Shown here: one piece after another, positions 54,197 through 63,387 of the stretch
Position numbering within the stretch: position 1 is the first letter of the stretch
How the letters are laid out: each line of letters opens with the position of its first letter
Assembly: GCF_003853415.1 (NCBI RefSeq)
Contig: NZ_QTPP01000037.1
Span: 1-64,000 of the forward strand
Source: Burkholderia sp. Bp9142
GTDB lineage: Bacteria > Pseudomonadota > Gammaproteobacteria > Burkholderiales > Burkholderiaceae
DNA length: 64,000 nt
Reading direction: 5' to 3'
Position numbers and translations under genes: made by a program
The notes under the pieces: model-generated
The model's database searches: none
What the model was told of the DNA's origin: nothing
What the model saw: the letters and a program-made list of their open reading frames with translations, nothing else

Positions 54197-54990
54197 TGAG
54201 CATCGACATGGTTGAAACGGTTTCGACGCGCCCGCTGGGCATTCTGGCCGCGCTGCCGGAGGAACTCGGCGACCTGATCGCCGCGATGCGTGCCGAGGGC
54301 GCGATGAAGACGGTCACGTTCGGCCGCCGCGACTACCACCTCGGCACCGTGCACGGCGCGGCCTGCGTCGTCACGCTTGCGCGGGTCGGCAAGGTCGCGG
54401 CCGCCGCGACGGTCAGCGCGCTGATCCACGTGTTCGGCGTGTCCGGCGTCGTGTTTACCGGGGTCGCCGGCGGCGTGTCGCGCACGGTGCGCGTCGGCGA
54501 CGTTGTCGTCGCCGATACGCTGCTGCAGCACGATCTCGATGCGTCGCCGCTGTTTCCGCGCTACGAGGTGCCGCTGCTCGGCATCACGCGGTTCGCGACC
54601 GACGCGGAACTGACCGCCCGCCTGAAGGCCGCGTGCACGCTGTTCGTCGCCGAGGAGGGCGCGCACTTCACCGAGCGCTTCGGGCTGGCCGGTGCGGCGC
54701 TGCACGGCGGGCTGATCGTCAGCGGCGATCGCTTCGTGTCGAGCGAGCACGAGGTCGTCGCGTTGCGCGATGCGCTGCCCGACGCGCTCGCGGTCGAGAT
54801 GGAAGGCGCGGCGATCGCGCAGGTGTGCGCCGAACACGACGTGCCGTTCGCGCTCGTGCGCACGATTTCCGATACGGCCGACGATCACGCGACGCAGTCG
54901 TTCTCGCACTTCCTGTCGGCGATCGCGAGCAGCTATTCGTCCGGCATCCTCAAGCGTTTCCTGACGCTGCATGCGACGACGGCGGCCTGA
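54193..54990 (+). CDS. mtnN: 5'-methylthioadenosine/S-adenosylhomocysteine nucleosidase
   Basis: A 265-residue nucleosidase (Pfs type) that removes adenine from MTA and SAH. It thereby recycles methylation by-products and feeds quorum-signal chemistry. The conserved core begins at LGILAALPEELGDL. Catalytic residues are Glu in VEMEGAAIAQV and Asp in SDTADDHATQSF. The start is ATGATG at 54193/54196, overlapping the uvrD stop, so translation is coupled. Slightly longer than the E. coli enzyme. The stop lies in a terminator loop. Confidence 0.9.
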   Translation: MMSIDMVETVSTRPLGILAALPEELGDLIAAMRAEGAMKTVTFGRRDYHLGTVHGAACVVTLARVGKVAAAATVSALIHVFGVSGVVFTGVAGGVSRTVRVGDVVVADTLLQHDLDASPLFPRYEVPLLGITRFATDAELTARLKAACTLFVAEEGAHFTERFGLAGAALHGGLIVSGDRFVSSEHEVVALRDALPDALAVEMEGAAIAQVCAEHDVPFALVRTISDTADDHATQSFSHFLSAIASSYSSGILKRFLTLHATTAA

Positions 54991-55003
54991 AGCCGCCGTC
55001 GTC
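54975..55003. terminator. Hairpin overlapping the mtnN stop codon
   Basis: Perfect 12-bp stem GACGACGGCGGC / GCCGCCGTCGTC with loop ctgaa, followed by a pyrimidine-rich ccttccctt. The mtnN stop (54988-54990) is in the loop. The tract is not pure T, so efficiency may be moderate. Confidence 0.6.
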
Positions 55004-55056
55004 CCTTCCCTTCAAGCCTGTCGACCGGCCGCGACACGCCTGCCGCGGCCGTCTCG

Positions 55057-56295
55057 TCACGCCTTCTTGCGCCGGCTGCTTTCGAGGTTCGGCAGGAACA
55101 CCGTCAGCACGCCGATCAGCGGCAGGAACGAGCACACCTTGTAGACGAACGTGATGCTCGTCGCGTCCGCGAGCTGGCCGAGCACGGCGGCGCCGACGCC
55201 GCCCAGGCCGAACGCGAAGCCGAAGAACAGGCCCGCGACCATGCCGACCTTGCCGGGCATCAGCTCCGTCGCATAGACGAGGATCGCGGCGAACGCCGAC
55301 GCCAGCACGACGCCGATGATCACGGAGAGCACGCTCGTCCAGAACAGGTTCGCATACGGCAGCAGCAGCGTGAATGGCGCGACGCCGAGGATCGACACCC
55401 AGATCACGTACTTGCGGCCGATCCGGTCGCCGACCGGTCCGCCGATCAGCGTGCCGGCCGCCACGGCCGCGAGGAACACGAACAGGTGGATCTGCGCGGC
55501 CTGCACCGACAGGTGGAACCTGTCGATCAGGTAGAACGTGAAATAGCTGTTGATGCTCGCGAGGTAGAAGTACTTCGAGAACACCAGCAGCACCAGCACG
55601 CCGATCGCGGCGAGCACGCGGCCCTGCGACAGGGTCGGATGGCCGGCCGCCGCCGCTTTTTTCTTCATCGACGGATGCTTCTTGTACCAGTGGCCGATCT
55701 GCGTGAGCACGACCATCGCGACGAGCGCGGCCGCCGAGAACCACGCGATGCTGTGCTGCCCGTGCGGGATGATCACCAGCGCGGCGAGCAGCGGCCCGAG
55801 TGCCGAGCCGGCGTTGCCGCCGACCTGGAACAGCGACTGCGCGAGCCCGTGCTGGCCGCCCGACGCCATCCGCGCGACGCGCGACGATTCCGGATGGAAC
55901 ACCGACGAGCCGCAGCCGACCAGCGCCGCCGCCGCCAGCAGCGTCGGGAAGTTCTGCGCGGCCGACATCAGCAGCAGCCCCGCGAGTGTGAAGCCCATCC
56001 CGACCGGCAGCGAATACGGCTTCGGCCGCTTGTCCGTATACAGGCCGACGAGCGGCTGCAGCAGCGACGCGGTGATCTGGTAGGTCAGCGTGATCAGGCC
56101 GATCTGCGCGAACGACAGCGCGAACTGGCTCTTGAGCATCGGATAGATCGCGAGGATCAACGACTGGATCATGTCGTTGAGCAGGTGCGAGAAGCTGATC
56201 GCGCCGAGCACCGGGTAGACGGTGCGCGGGGCGGGTGGAGCGGACGGCTGGGATGCGGCGGCTGTGCCGGCGCCCGTATCGAGGCTGGTTTCCAT
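55057..56295 (-). CDS. Fsr-like (fosmidomycin resistance family) MFS transporter
   Basis: A 412-residue inner-membrane protein with about 12 helices. Family motifs are SFSHLLNDMIQSLILAIYPMLK (core HLLNDMIQSL) near residue 40 and GCGSSVFHPESSRVARMASGG near 125-145, typical of the Fsr group. It probably exports small toxic compounds, but the natural substrate is unknown. The start at 56295 begins after an Ala/Pro-rich N-terminus. Convergent with mtnN. Confidence 0.87.
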   Translation of the reverse strand: METSLDTGAGTAAASQPSAPPAPRTVYPVLGAISFSHLLNDMIQSLILAIYPMLKSQFALSFAQIGLITLTYQITASLLQPLVGLYTDKRPKPYSLPVGMGFTLAGLLLMSAAQNFPTLLAAAALVGCGSSVFHPESSRVARMASGGQHGLAQSLFQVGGNAGSALGPLLAALVIIPHGQHSIAWFSAAALVAMVVLTQIGHWYKKHPSMKKKAAAAGHPTLSQGRVLAAIGVLVLLVFSKYFYLASINSYFTFYLIDRFHLSVQAAQIHLFVFLAAVAAGTLIGGPVGDRIGRKYVIWVSILGVAPFTLLLPYANLFWTSVLSVIIGVVLASAFAAILVYATELMPGKVGMVAGLFFGFAFGLGGVGAAVLGQLADATSITFVYKVCSFLPLIGVLTVFLPNLESSRRKKA

Positions 56296-56705
56296 GCGAG
56301 CTGAGCGAGTTGAGGTGGCGGGACGCGCTCTGATGGGGATCGGCGCGTTCGAATCGTTGTTGCGTCAAAGAAGTCTAATGTGGCGTATCGAGAATGTCAG
56401 GCCAAGTTTTATCGCGATTCGGACAATGATGTGACGATTCGGCCATAGCGCCCTTTTTTGGCCGGGTATAACGCTGCGACGCGTCCGCCTGTCGACCGGG
56501 TCGCGCGGGGCCGGATCGGTGTAAGTCCGGACTCAAGGAATGCCGCTGGCGGCCGTAGAACGACGCAACGACAACACAGGCGCGCCGCACCCGGCACCGG
56601 TCACGAGCCGGGCGGGGCAGGACGCGCGGCATGACGGGCCATCGTGGGAATGCCGGCCGCCGGAACCGACCTTTCCGGCGGCGTGATCAATACGGGGATA
56701 TATCG
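56296..56705. other. Gene-free stretch between divergent Fsr-like and chemoreceptor genes
   Basis: A 410-base gap. Its left part (56360-56460) is relatively A/T-rich for this window and the rest is GC-rich. I see no coding frame with the local codon bias and no clear sigma-28 or sigma-70 boxes. It likely holds both promoters. Confidence 0.5.
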
Positions 56706-58379
56706 ATGAAAGCAGCATCATTGCATCCGCAACCGGGTGCGGCCATTGGCGCCTCAGGCGCAGCCGCCGGGCCCGCCGCACGACGTCCGCGCGCAACCCG
56801 GCGCGAACGCCGGCCGTGGACCGTGAAGGCGACGCTGCGCGCCGCGTTTGCGATCCTGCTGGCCGGCACGCTCGCGATCGGCGTGTTTTCGCTGTGGCAG
56901 ATCAGCCGGCTGAACGCGTCGATCGCGTCGGTCTACGAGCAGGGGCATGTCGCGAGCCGGGCGGCGGAGGAAGTGCGCGCCGAGGTGCTGCGCGCGAGCC
57001 GTGCGCAGAAGATGCTGCTGACCGCGACCACCGCGAAGGAGCGCGACGACCTGGGCGCTGAGGTCGGCGCGGGGCTCGCGTCGATCGGCCAGGCGCTCGC
57101 GACGCTGCAGCGTTACGCGGATCCGGCCGATGCGGACGATTCCGCGCGACTGCGCGCGTTCTCGATGGCGGTCGGCACGTGGAGCGGCCATCTGCGCGAT
57201 TTCGTCGCGCTCGTGCGGGCGCAGCCGCTCGACCTGTCGCAGATGAACTGGCAGGTCGGCACGCAGGACGTGTCGCTGCTGGTCGAGACCGGCAAGCTCG
57301 AGAAGCTCGTCGCCATGCTCGTGAAGACGCGCGGCGCGAAGTCGAAGACGACCCTCGATGCGTCCGCAACGATCTTCTCGTCGTCGTTCGCGATGATCGC
57401 GGCGATGACGGCCGCGCTGATCGTGCTGGCGATCGTGATCGCCGAACGGGTCGTGCGTCGCCTCGCGTTGCAGCTCGGCGGCGAGCCCGCGGAGGCGAAG
57501 GCGATTGCCGCCGACATCGCGCGCGGCGACCTGACACGGCCGATTCCGCTCGTCCGGCACGATCGCGACAGCATGGTGCGCGCGCTGTCCGACATGCAGA
57601 CCGGGCTCGCGGCGACCGTCGGCGAGATCGCCGTCAGCGCCGAGGCGATCGCGGCTGCGTCCGGCGAGATCTCGACCGGCAACCTCGACCTGTCGCGGCG
57701 TACCGAGCAGCAGGCCGTCGCGCTCGAGCGCACCGCGGCCAGCATGGAGCAGCTCACGTCGACCGTGCGGCAGAACGCCGAAAACGCGCGGCAGGCGAGC
57801 GCGCTCGCGGCCAATGCATCGGCCGTCGCGGAGGCGGGCGGCGAAGTCGTCGGGCGCGTGGTCGCGACGATGAGCCAGATCGACGACAGCGCGAAGAACA
57901 TTCGCGACATCATCGGCACGATCGAGGGAATCGCGTTCCAGACCAACATTCTCGCGTTGAACGCGGCGGTCGAGGCGGCGCGCGCGGGCGAGCAGGGGCG
58001 CGGCTTTTCGGTGGTGGCGGGCGAGGTGCGGCTGCTCGCGCAGCGCTCGGCGACCGCGGCGAAGGAGATTCGCGAGCTGATCGGCGCGTCGGTGGAGCGC
58101 GTCGCGAACGGCGCGACGCTCGCGCACGATGCGGGCCGCACGATGGACGACGTGGTCCGGGCGGTGAAGCGCGTGACCGACATCATCGGCGAGATTTCGG
58201 CGGCCTCCGACGAGCAGAGCACGGGGATCGAAGAGATCGGCCGCGCGGTCACGCAGATGGATGCGGGCACCCAGCAGAACGCGGCGCTCGTCGAACAGGC
58301 GGCCGCCGCGGCGAACGCGCTCGACGAGCAGGCGCAGGCGCTCAAGGCGCTGGTCGGGCGTTTTCGCATCGCGGCGTGA
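56706..58379 (+). CDS. Methyl-accepting chemotaxis protein
   Basis: A 557-residue chemoreceptor. A 40-residue basic, Arg-rich cytoplasmic N-terminus precedes the first helix (about 45-66). A periplasmic sensing domain lies at about 67-225 and a second helix follows (FAMIAAMTAALIVLAIVIAE). HAMP and the long coiled-coil signalling domain come next. The conserved tip is IAFQTNILALNAAVEAARAGEQGRGF (core NILALNAAVEAARAGE). No C-terminal CheR-tether pentapeptide is seen (ends VGRFRIAA). The ligand is unknown. No che genes are near. Confidence 0.93.
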   Translation: MKAASLHPQPGAAIGASGAAAGPAARRPRATRRERRPWTVKATLRAAFAILLAGTLAIGVFSLWQISRLNASIASVYEQGHVASRAAEEVRAEVLRASRAQKMLLTATTAKERDDLGAEVGAGLASIGQALATLQRYADPADADDSARLRAFSMAVGTWSGHLRDFVALVRAQPLDLSQMNWQVGTQDVSLLVETGKLEKLVAMLVKTRGAKSKTTLDASATIFSSSFAMIAAMTAALIVLAIVIAERVVRRLALQLGGEPAEAKAIAADIARGDLTRPIPLVRHDRDSMVRALSDMQTGLAATVGEIAVSAEAIAAASGEISTGNLDLSRRTEQQAVALERTAASMEQLTSTVRQNAENARQASALAANASAVAEAGGEVVGRVVATMSQIDDSAKNIRDIIGTIEGIAFQTNILALNAAVEAARAGEQGRGFSVVAGEVRLLAQRSATAAKEIRELIGASVERVANGATLAHDAGRTMDDVVRAVKRVTDIIGEISAASDEQSTGIEEIGRAVTQMDAGTQQNAALVEQAAAAANALDEQAQALKALVGRFRIAA

Positions 58380-58398
58380 GCGCCCGGCCGTTCGGCGC

Positions 58399-59274
58399 TT
58401 ATGACTTCTTCTGCTTGTCCGGGTCGATGATGACCGTGCAGGTCGTGCCCGCCGACAGCACCACGTCGGCCGGCACTTCGTCGATCTTGATGCGCACCGG
58501 CACGCGCTGCGCGAGGCGCACCCAGTTGAAGGTCGGGTTCACGTCCGCGACGAGGTCGCGGCTTTGCGGATTGTCGCGATCGTAGATGCCGCGCGAGATG
58601 CTCTCGACGTGGCCCTTCATCACGCCGCCGCTCATCAGCCGCATCTCGGCCGGCGCGCCGATCTTCACGCGCGGCAGCTTGGTTTCCTCGAAGTAGCCGT
58701 AGACCCAGAACGAATGGCTGTCGACGATCGCGAGCTTCGCCTGGCCGGCCACCGCGTAGTTGCCCTTGAACGTCTGCAGGTTCGTGATGTAGCCGTCGAC
58801 CGGCGCGACCACGCGCGTGCGTTCGAGATTGAGCTTCGCGGCGTCGAGCGCGGCGAGCGCCTGCTGGTACTGCGCATCGGCGCTCGACGCGCTGTGCGCC
58901 GCGTTCTCGCGGTTTTCCTTCGACACGACGAGCGCGTCGAGGTCGGCGCGCCGGGCCGCGTCGTCGCGGCGCATCTGCAGCTCCGCGCGGCGGGCGGCGA
59001 CGGCCGCCTGTGCCTGCTCGACCGCGATCTGGTAGTGCGACGGGTCGATCTGCATGATCAGGTCGCCCTTTTTCACGAGCTGGTTGTCATGCACGGGGAG
59101 CTCGACGATCGCACCCGACACGTCCGGCGCGACGTTGACGATCTCGGCGCGCACGCGCCCGTCGCGGGTCCAGGGATCGTCCATGTAGTGCACCCACAGC
59201 GAGCGCCCGATCAGGATCGCGACGAGAAGGATGACGGCGGTCGCGACGAAGCCGAAGAGTTTTCTGAGCATCAT
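58399..59274 (-). CDS. HlyD/AaeA-type periplasmic adaptor of efflux pump
   Basis: A 291-residue membrane-fusion protein. One N-terminal helix (LFGFVATAVILLVAILIG), a lipoyl-like segment (GAIVELPVHDNQLVKKGDLIMQID), a helical hairpin around residues 80-150, and beta-barrel pieces (VDGYITNLQTFKGNYA, WVYGYFEETKLPRVKIG). It joins the FUSC pump to the outer-membrane factor. Last gene of the leftward operon, 12 bases after the DUF1656 gene. Confidence 0.9.
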   Translation of the reverse strand: MMLRKLFGFVATAVILLVAILIGRSLWVHYMDDPWTRDGRVRAEIVNVAPDVSGAIVELPVHDNQLVKKGDLIMQIDPSHYQIAVEQAQAAVAARRAELQMRRDDAARRADLDALVVSKENRENAAHSASSADAQYQQALAALDAAKLNLERTRVVAPVDGYITNLQTFKGNYAVAGQAKLAIVDSHSFWVYGYFEETKLPRVKIGAPAEMRLMSGGVMKGHVESISRGIYDRDNPQSRDLVADVNPTFNWVRLAQRVPVRIKIDEVPADVVLSAGTTCTVIIDPDKQKKS

Positions 59275-59286
59275 GGTGGTTCGGAA

Positions 59287-59490
59287 TCAACGATAGACGG
59301 CAAGACTCAGTCCGCCGCAAATGCAGACGAGAAGGCACGCGCGGAACAGCGACGGGTGCCAGACGAGACGGTAGAGGCCCGTATGGGCGAGCAGGCGGTC
59401 GACGGCCCAGGTCGCCAGCGCGCCCAGGACGAACATCAGGACCACCGTGGGCATGTAGGCATCGAGAATGGCGATTTCACGCGGCATCAT
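59287..59490 (-). CDS. DUF1656 small membrane protein
   Basis: A 67-residue protein with two hydrophobic helices (MPTVVLMFVLGALATWAVD and ACLLVCICGGLSLAVY). It matches DUF1656 (AaeX-like) proteins that accompany FUSC/AaeB pumps. The start overlaps the FUSC gene's stop by four bases (ATGA), so translation is coupled. Its exact job is unknown; length is normal. Confidence 0.88.
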   Translation of the reverse strand: MMPREIAILDAYMPTVVLMFVLGALATWAVDRLLAHTGLYRLVWHPSLFRACLLVCICGGLSLAVYR

Positions 59491-61688
59491 GACGAGGCTC
59501 CTTGTTGGGGGCGCACGGGGCGATTGCGGTTGAGCGGCTCGAGCGGCGATTCCGGATCGAGCAGCGCCGTGCGGACGAAATGCAGATGGCTCAGGATGCG
59601 CTGCAGCCGGTGGCGCTCCTCGCGCGACGGCGTGAACGCGTCGAGCGTCCGCCGGGTCGCGTCGATCGCGGTGTTGACCGCGGCGAGCGTCGCGTCGAAG
59701 CGCGCCGCGCTCGGCATGCTGAACAGCGCGGACAGCGCGGTGCGCATCGTCTCGATCGCGCGTCGCCACGGCGTCGTCGGCGCATGGCGCGGGTCGGACG
59801 GCAGCGTCGCCAGCTCGGCGCGCAGGTCGAGCGCCGCGTTGCCCGTTTCCAGCACGGCGAACATCCAGCGCAGCGCGTCGCGCTGCACGTCGGGCTGGTC
59901 GGCCGACAGCGTGTGCGCCTGGTACATCAGGTCGCGCGCGCCGCTCTCGAAGCGCGTGCGCAATCCGGCCAGCCGTGCGTGGCATGCCGCGACCACCTGG
60001 TGGCGCAGGTCGGCGAACAGCCGCTTCTTCAGCCACGGCGCGGTCGGCGGGAACAGCACCGCGAACGCGATCGCCGAGACCAGCATCGACAGCACCAGCG
60101 CGAGCGCATCGTTCATGAAGCTCGTCGGGTCGTAGTGCGTGACGCTGTCCGGGCCGGCGAGGAAACAGAAGAAGATCAGGTAGCCCATCCCGTAGCCCGC
60201 GAGCTTCGGCTTCAACGTCATGTAGATGCCGATCGAGAGCAGCGGCGCGAGGGCCACGCACAGCAGCGGGAAGCCGTCGATGTGCGGGTAGATCCCGAAC
60301 ATCAGCAGGAAACCCGTGCAGACGGCCAGCGCGGTACCCATGCCCATCTGCGCGGACATCGCGGTCGGGCGCGGCGTCGACGACGCGAGCGCGCAGGTGG
60401 CCGCCGCCGTCAGCGTCATCGTCACGCCGCTCGGCCACGCGGTCGCGATCCAGAACCAGCCGAGCACGAGGATCACGGTCGCGGTGCGAATCGCCGCGAT
60501 CACCATCGCCGTCACGTTGGTGCGCGGCTCGTAGCGTTCGATCCAGCGTTCGCGCTCGTGCGTCGCGGTCGACAGCGACGCGTAGGTCGCCGCGTATTCG
60601 TGCAGGTCGGTGATGAAGCGGTACAGCAGCTCGGCGGCCGTGTCGAAGTCGAGCAGCGGAAAATCGGGCTGCGTTTCGAGCGCCGCGCGCGTGGCGCGGA
60701 TGCGGCGCGGCAGCGCGTCGCGCCATGCAAGCAGCTGTTCGGCGGCGAGTGCCGCGTCGGCCGACGTGCGCACGGGTTCGCCATGGCGGGTCAGGAGCGG
60801 CGCGATCTCGCGGAAGTACGGCTCGATCGCATCGATCGCGGCCTGTGCGCCGGCCGCGCGCAGCCGGTTCATCAGCTGGTGCAGCGCATGGAAGCGGCTC
60901 GACACGCTCATGAACTCGCTGTTCAGCCGCGCGAGGCGGCCGCTGCGCATCCGCGTGTCCGGATCCTCGAACACGGCCATGCTGCGCGCGGCTTCGAAAC
61001 CGACCACGTCGGCGACGAAGCGCGTATGGATCGTTTCGATGTGCGTGCGGTCGAGCTTGCCCGACAGTGCAGCCGCGACGTAGTCGACGAAGCTGCCGAA
61101 GCGCTTGCGTACCGTCGTGCGCATCTGCTCGCCCGTGTACTGCGGAAACACGAGCGCGCTGACGACGCCGGCCGACACGATCCCGATGATGACCTCGGAC
61201 ACGCGCGTCATGGCGCTCATGAACGCGCCGTCCGGATGCTGCGACGCGGGCAGGCCGATCAACGCGGTCGTATAGCCGGCGAGCAGGAAGCCGTAGCTGC
61301 GGAAGTTGCGGTTGCGCGCGGCGCCGGCCGTGCACAGTGCGATCCACAGCGCGACCGCCAGCAGGAACAGCTGCGGCTGCTGCGGGAACAGCCCGACGAA
61401 CGTGAGCGTCGCGATCAGCCCGAAGATCGTGCCGGCGACCCGGTAGAAGCTCTTCGCGAGCACGGCGCCGCTTTGCGGCTGCATCACGATGAACACCGTG
61501 GTCATCGCCGTCTTCGGCGCCGGCAGGTCGAGCCGCATCGACACGCCGGTCGCGATGAACGCGGCGAGCAGTGCCTTGAACAGATAGAGCCACGCGGCGC
61601 CGTCGCTGCGGGCCCAGTCGCCGAATGCGGCGTACCAGGCCGCGAGCGGGCCGCCGGCGTGCGTGGAAGCGGGGGAGGAGGCTGACAT
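59487..61688 (-). CDS. FUSC-family (AaeB-like) inner-membrane efflux protein
   Basis: A 733-residue FUSC/AaeB-type transporter with two membrane blocks (about residues 30-200 and 410-560) and soluble regions between and after them. The first block opens with LYLFKALLAAFIATGVSMRLDLPAPKTAMTTVFIVMQP (core RLDLPAPKTAMTTVF), typical of the family. Relatives export aromatic carboxylic acids and fusaric acid. It lies between the outer-membrane factor (15-base gap) and DUF1656 in the operon. The substrate here is inferred only by family. Confidence 0.9.
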   Translation of the reverse strand: MSASSPASTHAGGPLAAWYAAFGDWARSDGAAWLYLFKALLAAFIATGVSMRLDLPAPKTAMTTVFIVMQPQSGAVLAKSFYRVAGTIFGLIATLTFVGLFPQQPQLFLLAVALWIALCTAGAARNRNFRSYGFLLAGYTTALIGLPASQHPDGAFMSAMTRVSEVIIGIVSAGVVSALVFPQYTGEQMRTTVRKRFGSFVDYVAAALSGKLDRTHIETIHTRFVADVVGFEAARSMAVFEDPDTRMRSGRLARLNSEFMSVSSRFHALHQLMNRLRAAGAQAAIDAIEPYFREIAPLLTRHGEPVRTSADAALAAEQLLAWRDALPRRIRATRAALETQPDFPLLDFDTAAELLYRFITDLHEYAATYASLSTATHERERWIERYEPRTNVTAMVIAAIRTATVILVLGWFWIATAWPSGVTMTLTAAATCALASSTPRPTAMSAQMGMGTALAVCTGFLLMFGIYPHIDGFPLLCVALAPLLSIGIYMTLKPKLAGYGMGYLIFFCFLAGPDSVTHYDPTSFMNDALALVLSMLVSAIAFAVLFPPTAPWLKKRLFADLRHQVVAACHARLAGLRTRFESGARDLMYQAHTLSADQPDVQRDALRWMFAVLETGNAALDLRAELATLPSDPRHAPTTPWRRAIETMRTALSALFSMPSAARFDATLAAVNTAIDATRRTLDAFTPSREERHRLQRILSHLHFVRTALLDPESPLEPLNRNRPVRPQQGASS

Positions 61689-61703
61689 GGCGGTCGCTCC
61701 GCG

Positions 61704-63230
61704 TTACCGTGCGGCCGGCGCGGCGGCCGCGACGGGCTTCGCACCCGAGGCGGCGGCACCCGCGGCGGACGCGTCGTGCGGCACGTCCGTCCCCGTCTCG
61801 ACGCCGCCGCCGAGCGCGGCCATCAGCTGCGCGTGCGCGGCGAGGCGTTCCGCGTCGATGCGGGCCGCCGTCTCCTGCGCGCGCAGCAACTGCTGTTGCG
61901 CGACCAGCACGTTCACGTAGTCGGTCAGCCCGCGGCGGAAGCCTTCGCGCGACAGCTGGTAGCTGCGGTCGTTGGCGGCCACCGAGCGTGCGGCGTCCTT
62001 CTTCTGGGTAGCGAGCGAGCGGATCCGCACGACCTGGTCGGCGATGTCCTTGAGCGCGCCGACGACCGTCTGGTTGTAGCGCTCGACCGCCTGGTCGTAG
62101 CCGGCGTTGGCCGCACCGAGCTGCGCGCGCAGGCGGCCGCCTTCGAAGATCGGCAGCGACAGCGCGGGGCCCGCCGTCCAGCCGCCGTTCATCGCGCGCA
62201 GGAAGTCGGTGAACGGCGCGGTCACGCCGAAGCCGCCGACCGTCGCGAGCAGGTCGATGTTCGGGTAGAACGCGGCTTTCGCGACATCGATGCCGCGGGC
62301 CTGCGCGTCGACCGTCCAGCGGGCCGCGACGACGTCCGGGCGGCGGCCGAGCAGGTCGGCCGGCAGCGTGGACGGCAGGCCGGCCGGCGCGTCGAGCGAC
62401 AGGCTCGGCCGCTTGATCGCGTCGCCGGCGCCCGGGCCCTTGCCCGCGAGCGCGGCGAGCTGATGGCGCGCGAGCTGGATCGCTTCTTCATAGCTGTCGA
62501 TCTGGCGCTCGTAGTCGGGCAGCGTCGATTCGGCCTGGCTGACTTCGAGCTGCGTGCCGAGCCCGGCCTGCAGGCGCTTGCGCGCGAGATCGGCCAGCGA
62601 GCGCTGGCGTTCGAACGTTTCATGCGCGAGGTCGAGCAGCGCGTAGTTCATCGACATGCCGACATACGCGCGCACGACGTTGACCTCGAGCTCGAGCTTC
62701 GCCGCCCGGGCGTCGGCCGCGGTCGCATGCGCGGTGTCGAGCGCGCGCTCGGTCGCGTTCTTGTCCTTGCCCCACAGGTCGAGGTGGTACGACAGGCCGA
62801 GCGTGCCGGTGTTGTTCCAGGTGTCGGCGTTCGCGAGCGGGCCCGGGCCGTAGAACACGTTGTCGGGCCAGTGCTCGCGCATCAGCGACAGGTTGCCGTT
62901 GATCTGCGGCAGTTCGGCCGAACGGGCCACGCGCGCCATCGCCTGCGCTTCACGCACGCGGGCCTCGGCGGCCGCGAGGGTCGGGTTGCCGGCCTGCGCG
63001 GCGGCGATCCATGCGTCGAGCTGCGGGTCGCGGTACGCGCGCCACCAGTCGGACGCCGGCCAGCCTGCGTCGCGGTCGGCCGCCCGAATCGCAGCGCCGG
63101 CGTCGAGCGCGTTCGCTTCGATGCGGGCGGACTGCGGCTTGTTGTCGCCCATGCTCGCGCATCCGGCCATTATTAATGAGACTGCAAGAACCGCCAGTGC
63201 CAGCGTCCCTTTTGTTGCCGGAGACCGCAC
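61704..63230 (-). CDS. NodT/OprM-family outer-membrane efflux lipoprotein
   Basis: A 508-residue outer-membrane factor. It starts at GTG 63230, chosen because GGGAGAA lies just upstream; the longer frame has no site. Lipobox IMAGC gives a lipidated Cys near residue 23. Two outer-membrane-efflux repeats follow, with NodT-type segments (WWRAYRDPQLDAWIAAA, LGLSYHLDLWGKDK, GRRPDVVAARW). It completes the tripartite pump with the FUSC protein and adaptor. First gene of the leftward operon, divergent from a LysR gene. Confidence 0.92.
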   Translation of the reverse strand: MRSPATKGTLALAVLAVSLIMAGCASMGDNKPQSARIEANALDAGAAIRAADRDAGWPASDWWRAYRDPQLDAWIAAAQAGNPTLAAAEARVREAQAMARVARSAELPQINGNLSLMREHWPDNVFYGPGPLANADTWNNTGTLGLSYHLDLWGKDKNATERALDTAHATAADARAAKLELEVNVVRAYVGMSMNYALLDLAHETFERQRSLADLARKRLQAGLGTQLEVSQAESTLPDYERQIDSYEEAIQLARHQLAALAGKGPGAGDAIKRPSLSLDAPAGLPSTLPADLLGRRPDVVAARWTVDAQARGIDVAKAAFYPNIDLLATVGGFGVTAPFTDFLRAMNGGWTAGPALSLPIFEGGRLRAQLGAANAGYDQAVERYNQTVVGALKDIADQVVRIRSLATQKKDAARSVAANDRSYQLSREGFRRGLTDYVNVLVAQQQLLRAQETAARIDAERLAAHAQLMAALGGGVETGTDVPHDASAAGAAASGAKPVAAAAPAAR

Positions 63231-63281
63231 GATTTTCTCCCTTTCGGATATAGATGAGCCGGATGCGATTATATTTTTCAG

Positions 63282-63346
63282 CGATTCCTGAATAAACGAA
63301 CAACGGTGCAAGTCATTTTTACGAATCCTGAGATAATATTTGTTCG
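63282..63346. promoter_or_regulatory. Repeats in the divergent efflux / LysR control region
   Basis: Near-direct repeats GATTCCTGA and GAATCCTGA occur 40 bases apart (about 63282 and 63322). An inverted pair CGAACAA (63297-63303) / TTGTTCG (63340-63346) lies over them. All are in the 157-base gap between the outer-membrane-factor gene and the LysR gene and could be the LysR sites. Confidence 0.4.
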
Positions 63347-63387
63347 ACCCTGTGCAACAATCCCTCCGGATTCAAACGGGTAATGGG

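Noticed and set aside
63383..63385. ATG at 63383 as start of the last LysR gene
   Set aside because: It is in a different frame from the helix-turn-helix region, which begins at the ATG at 63388.
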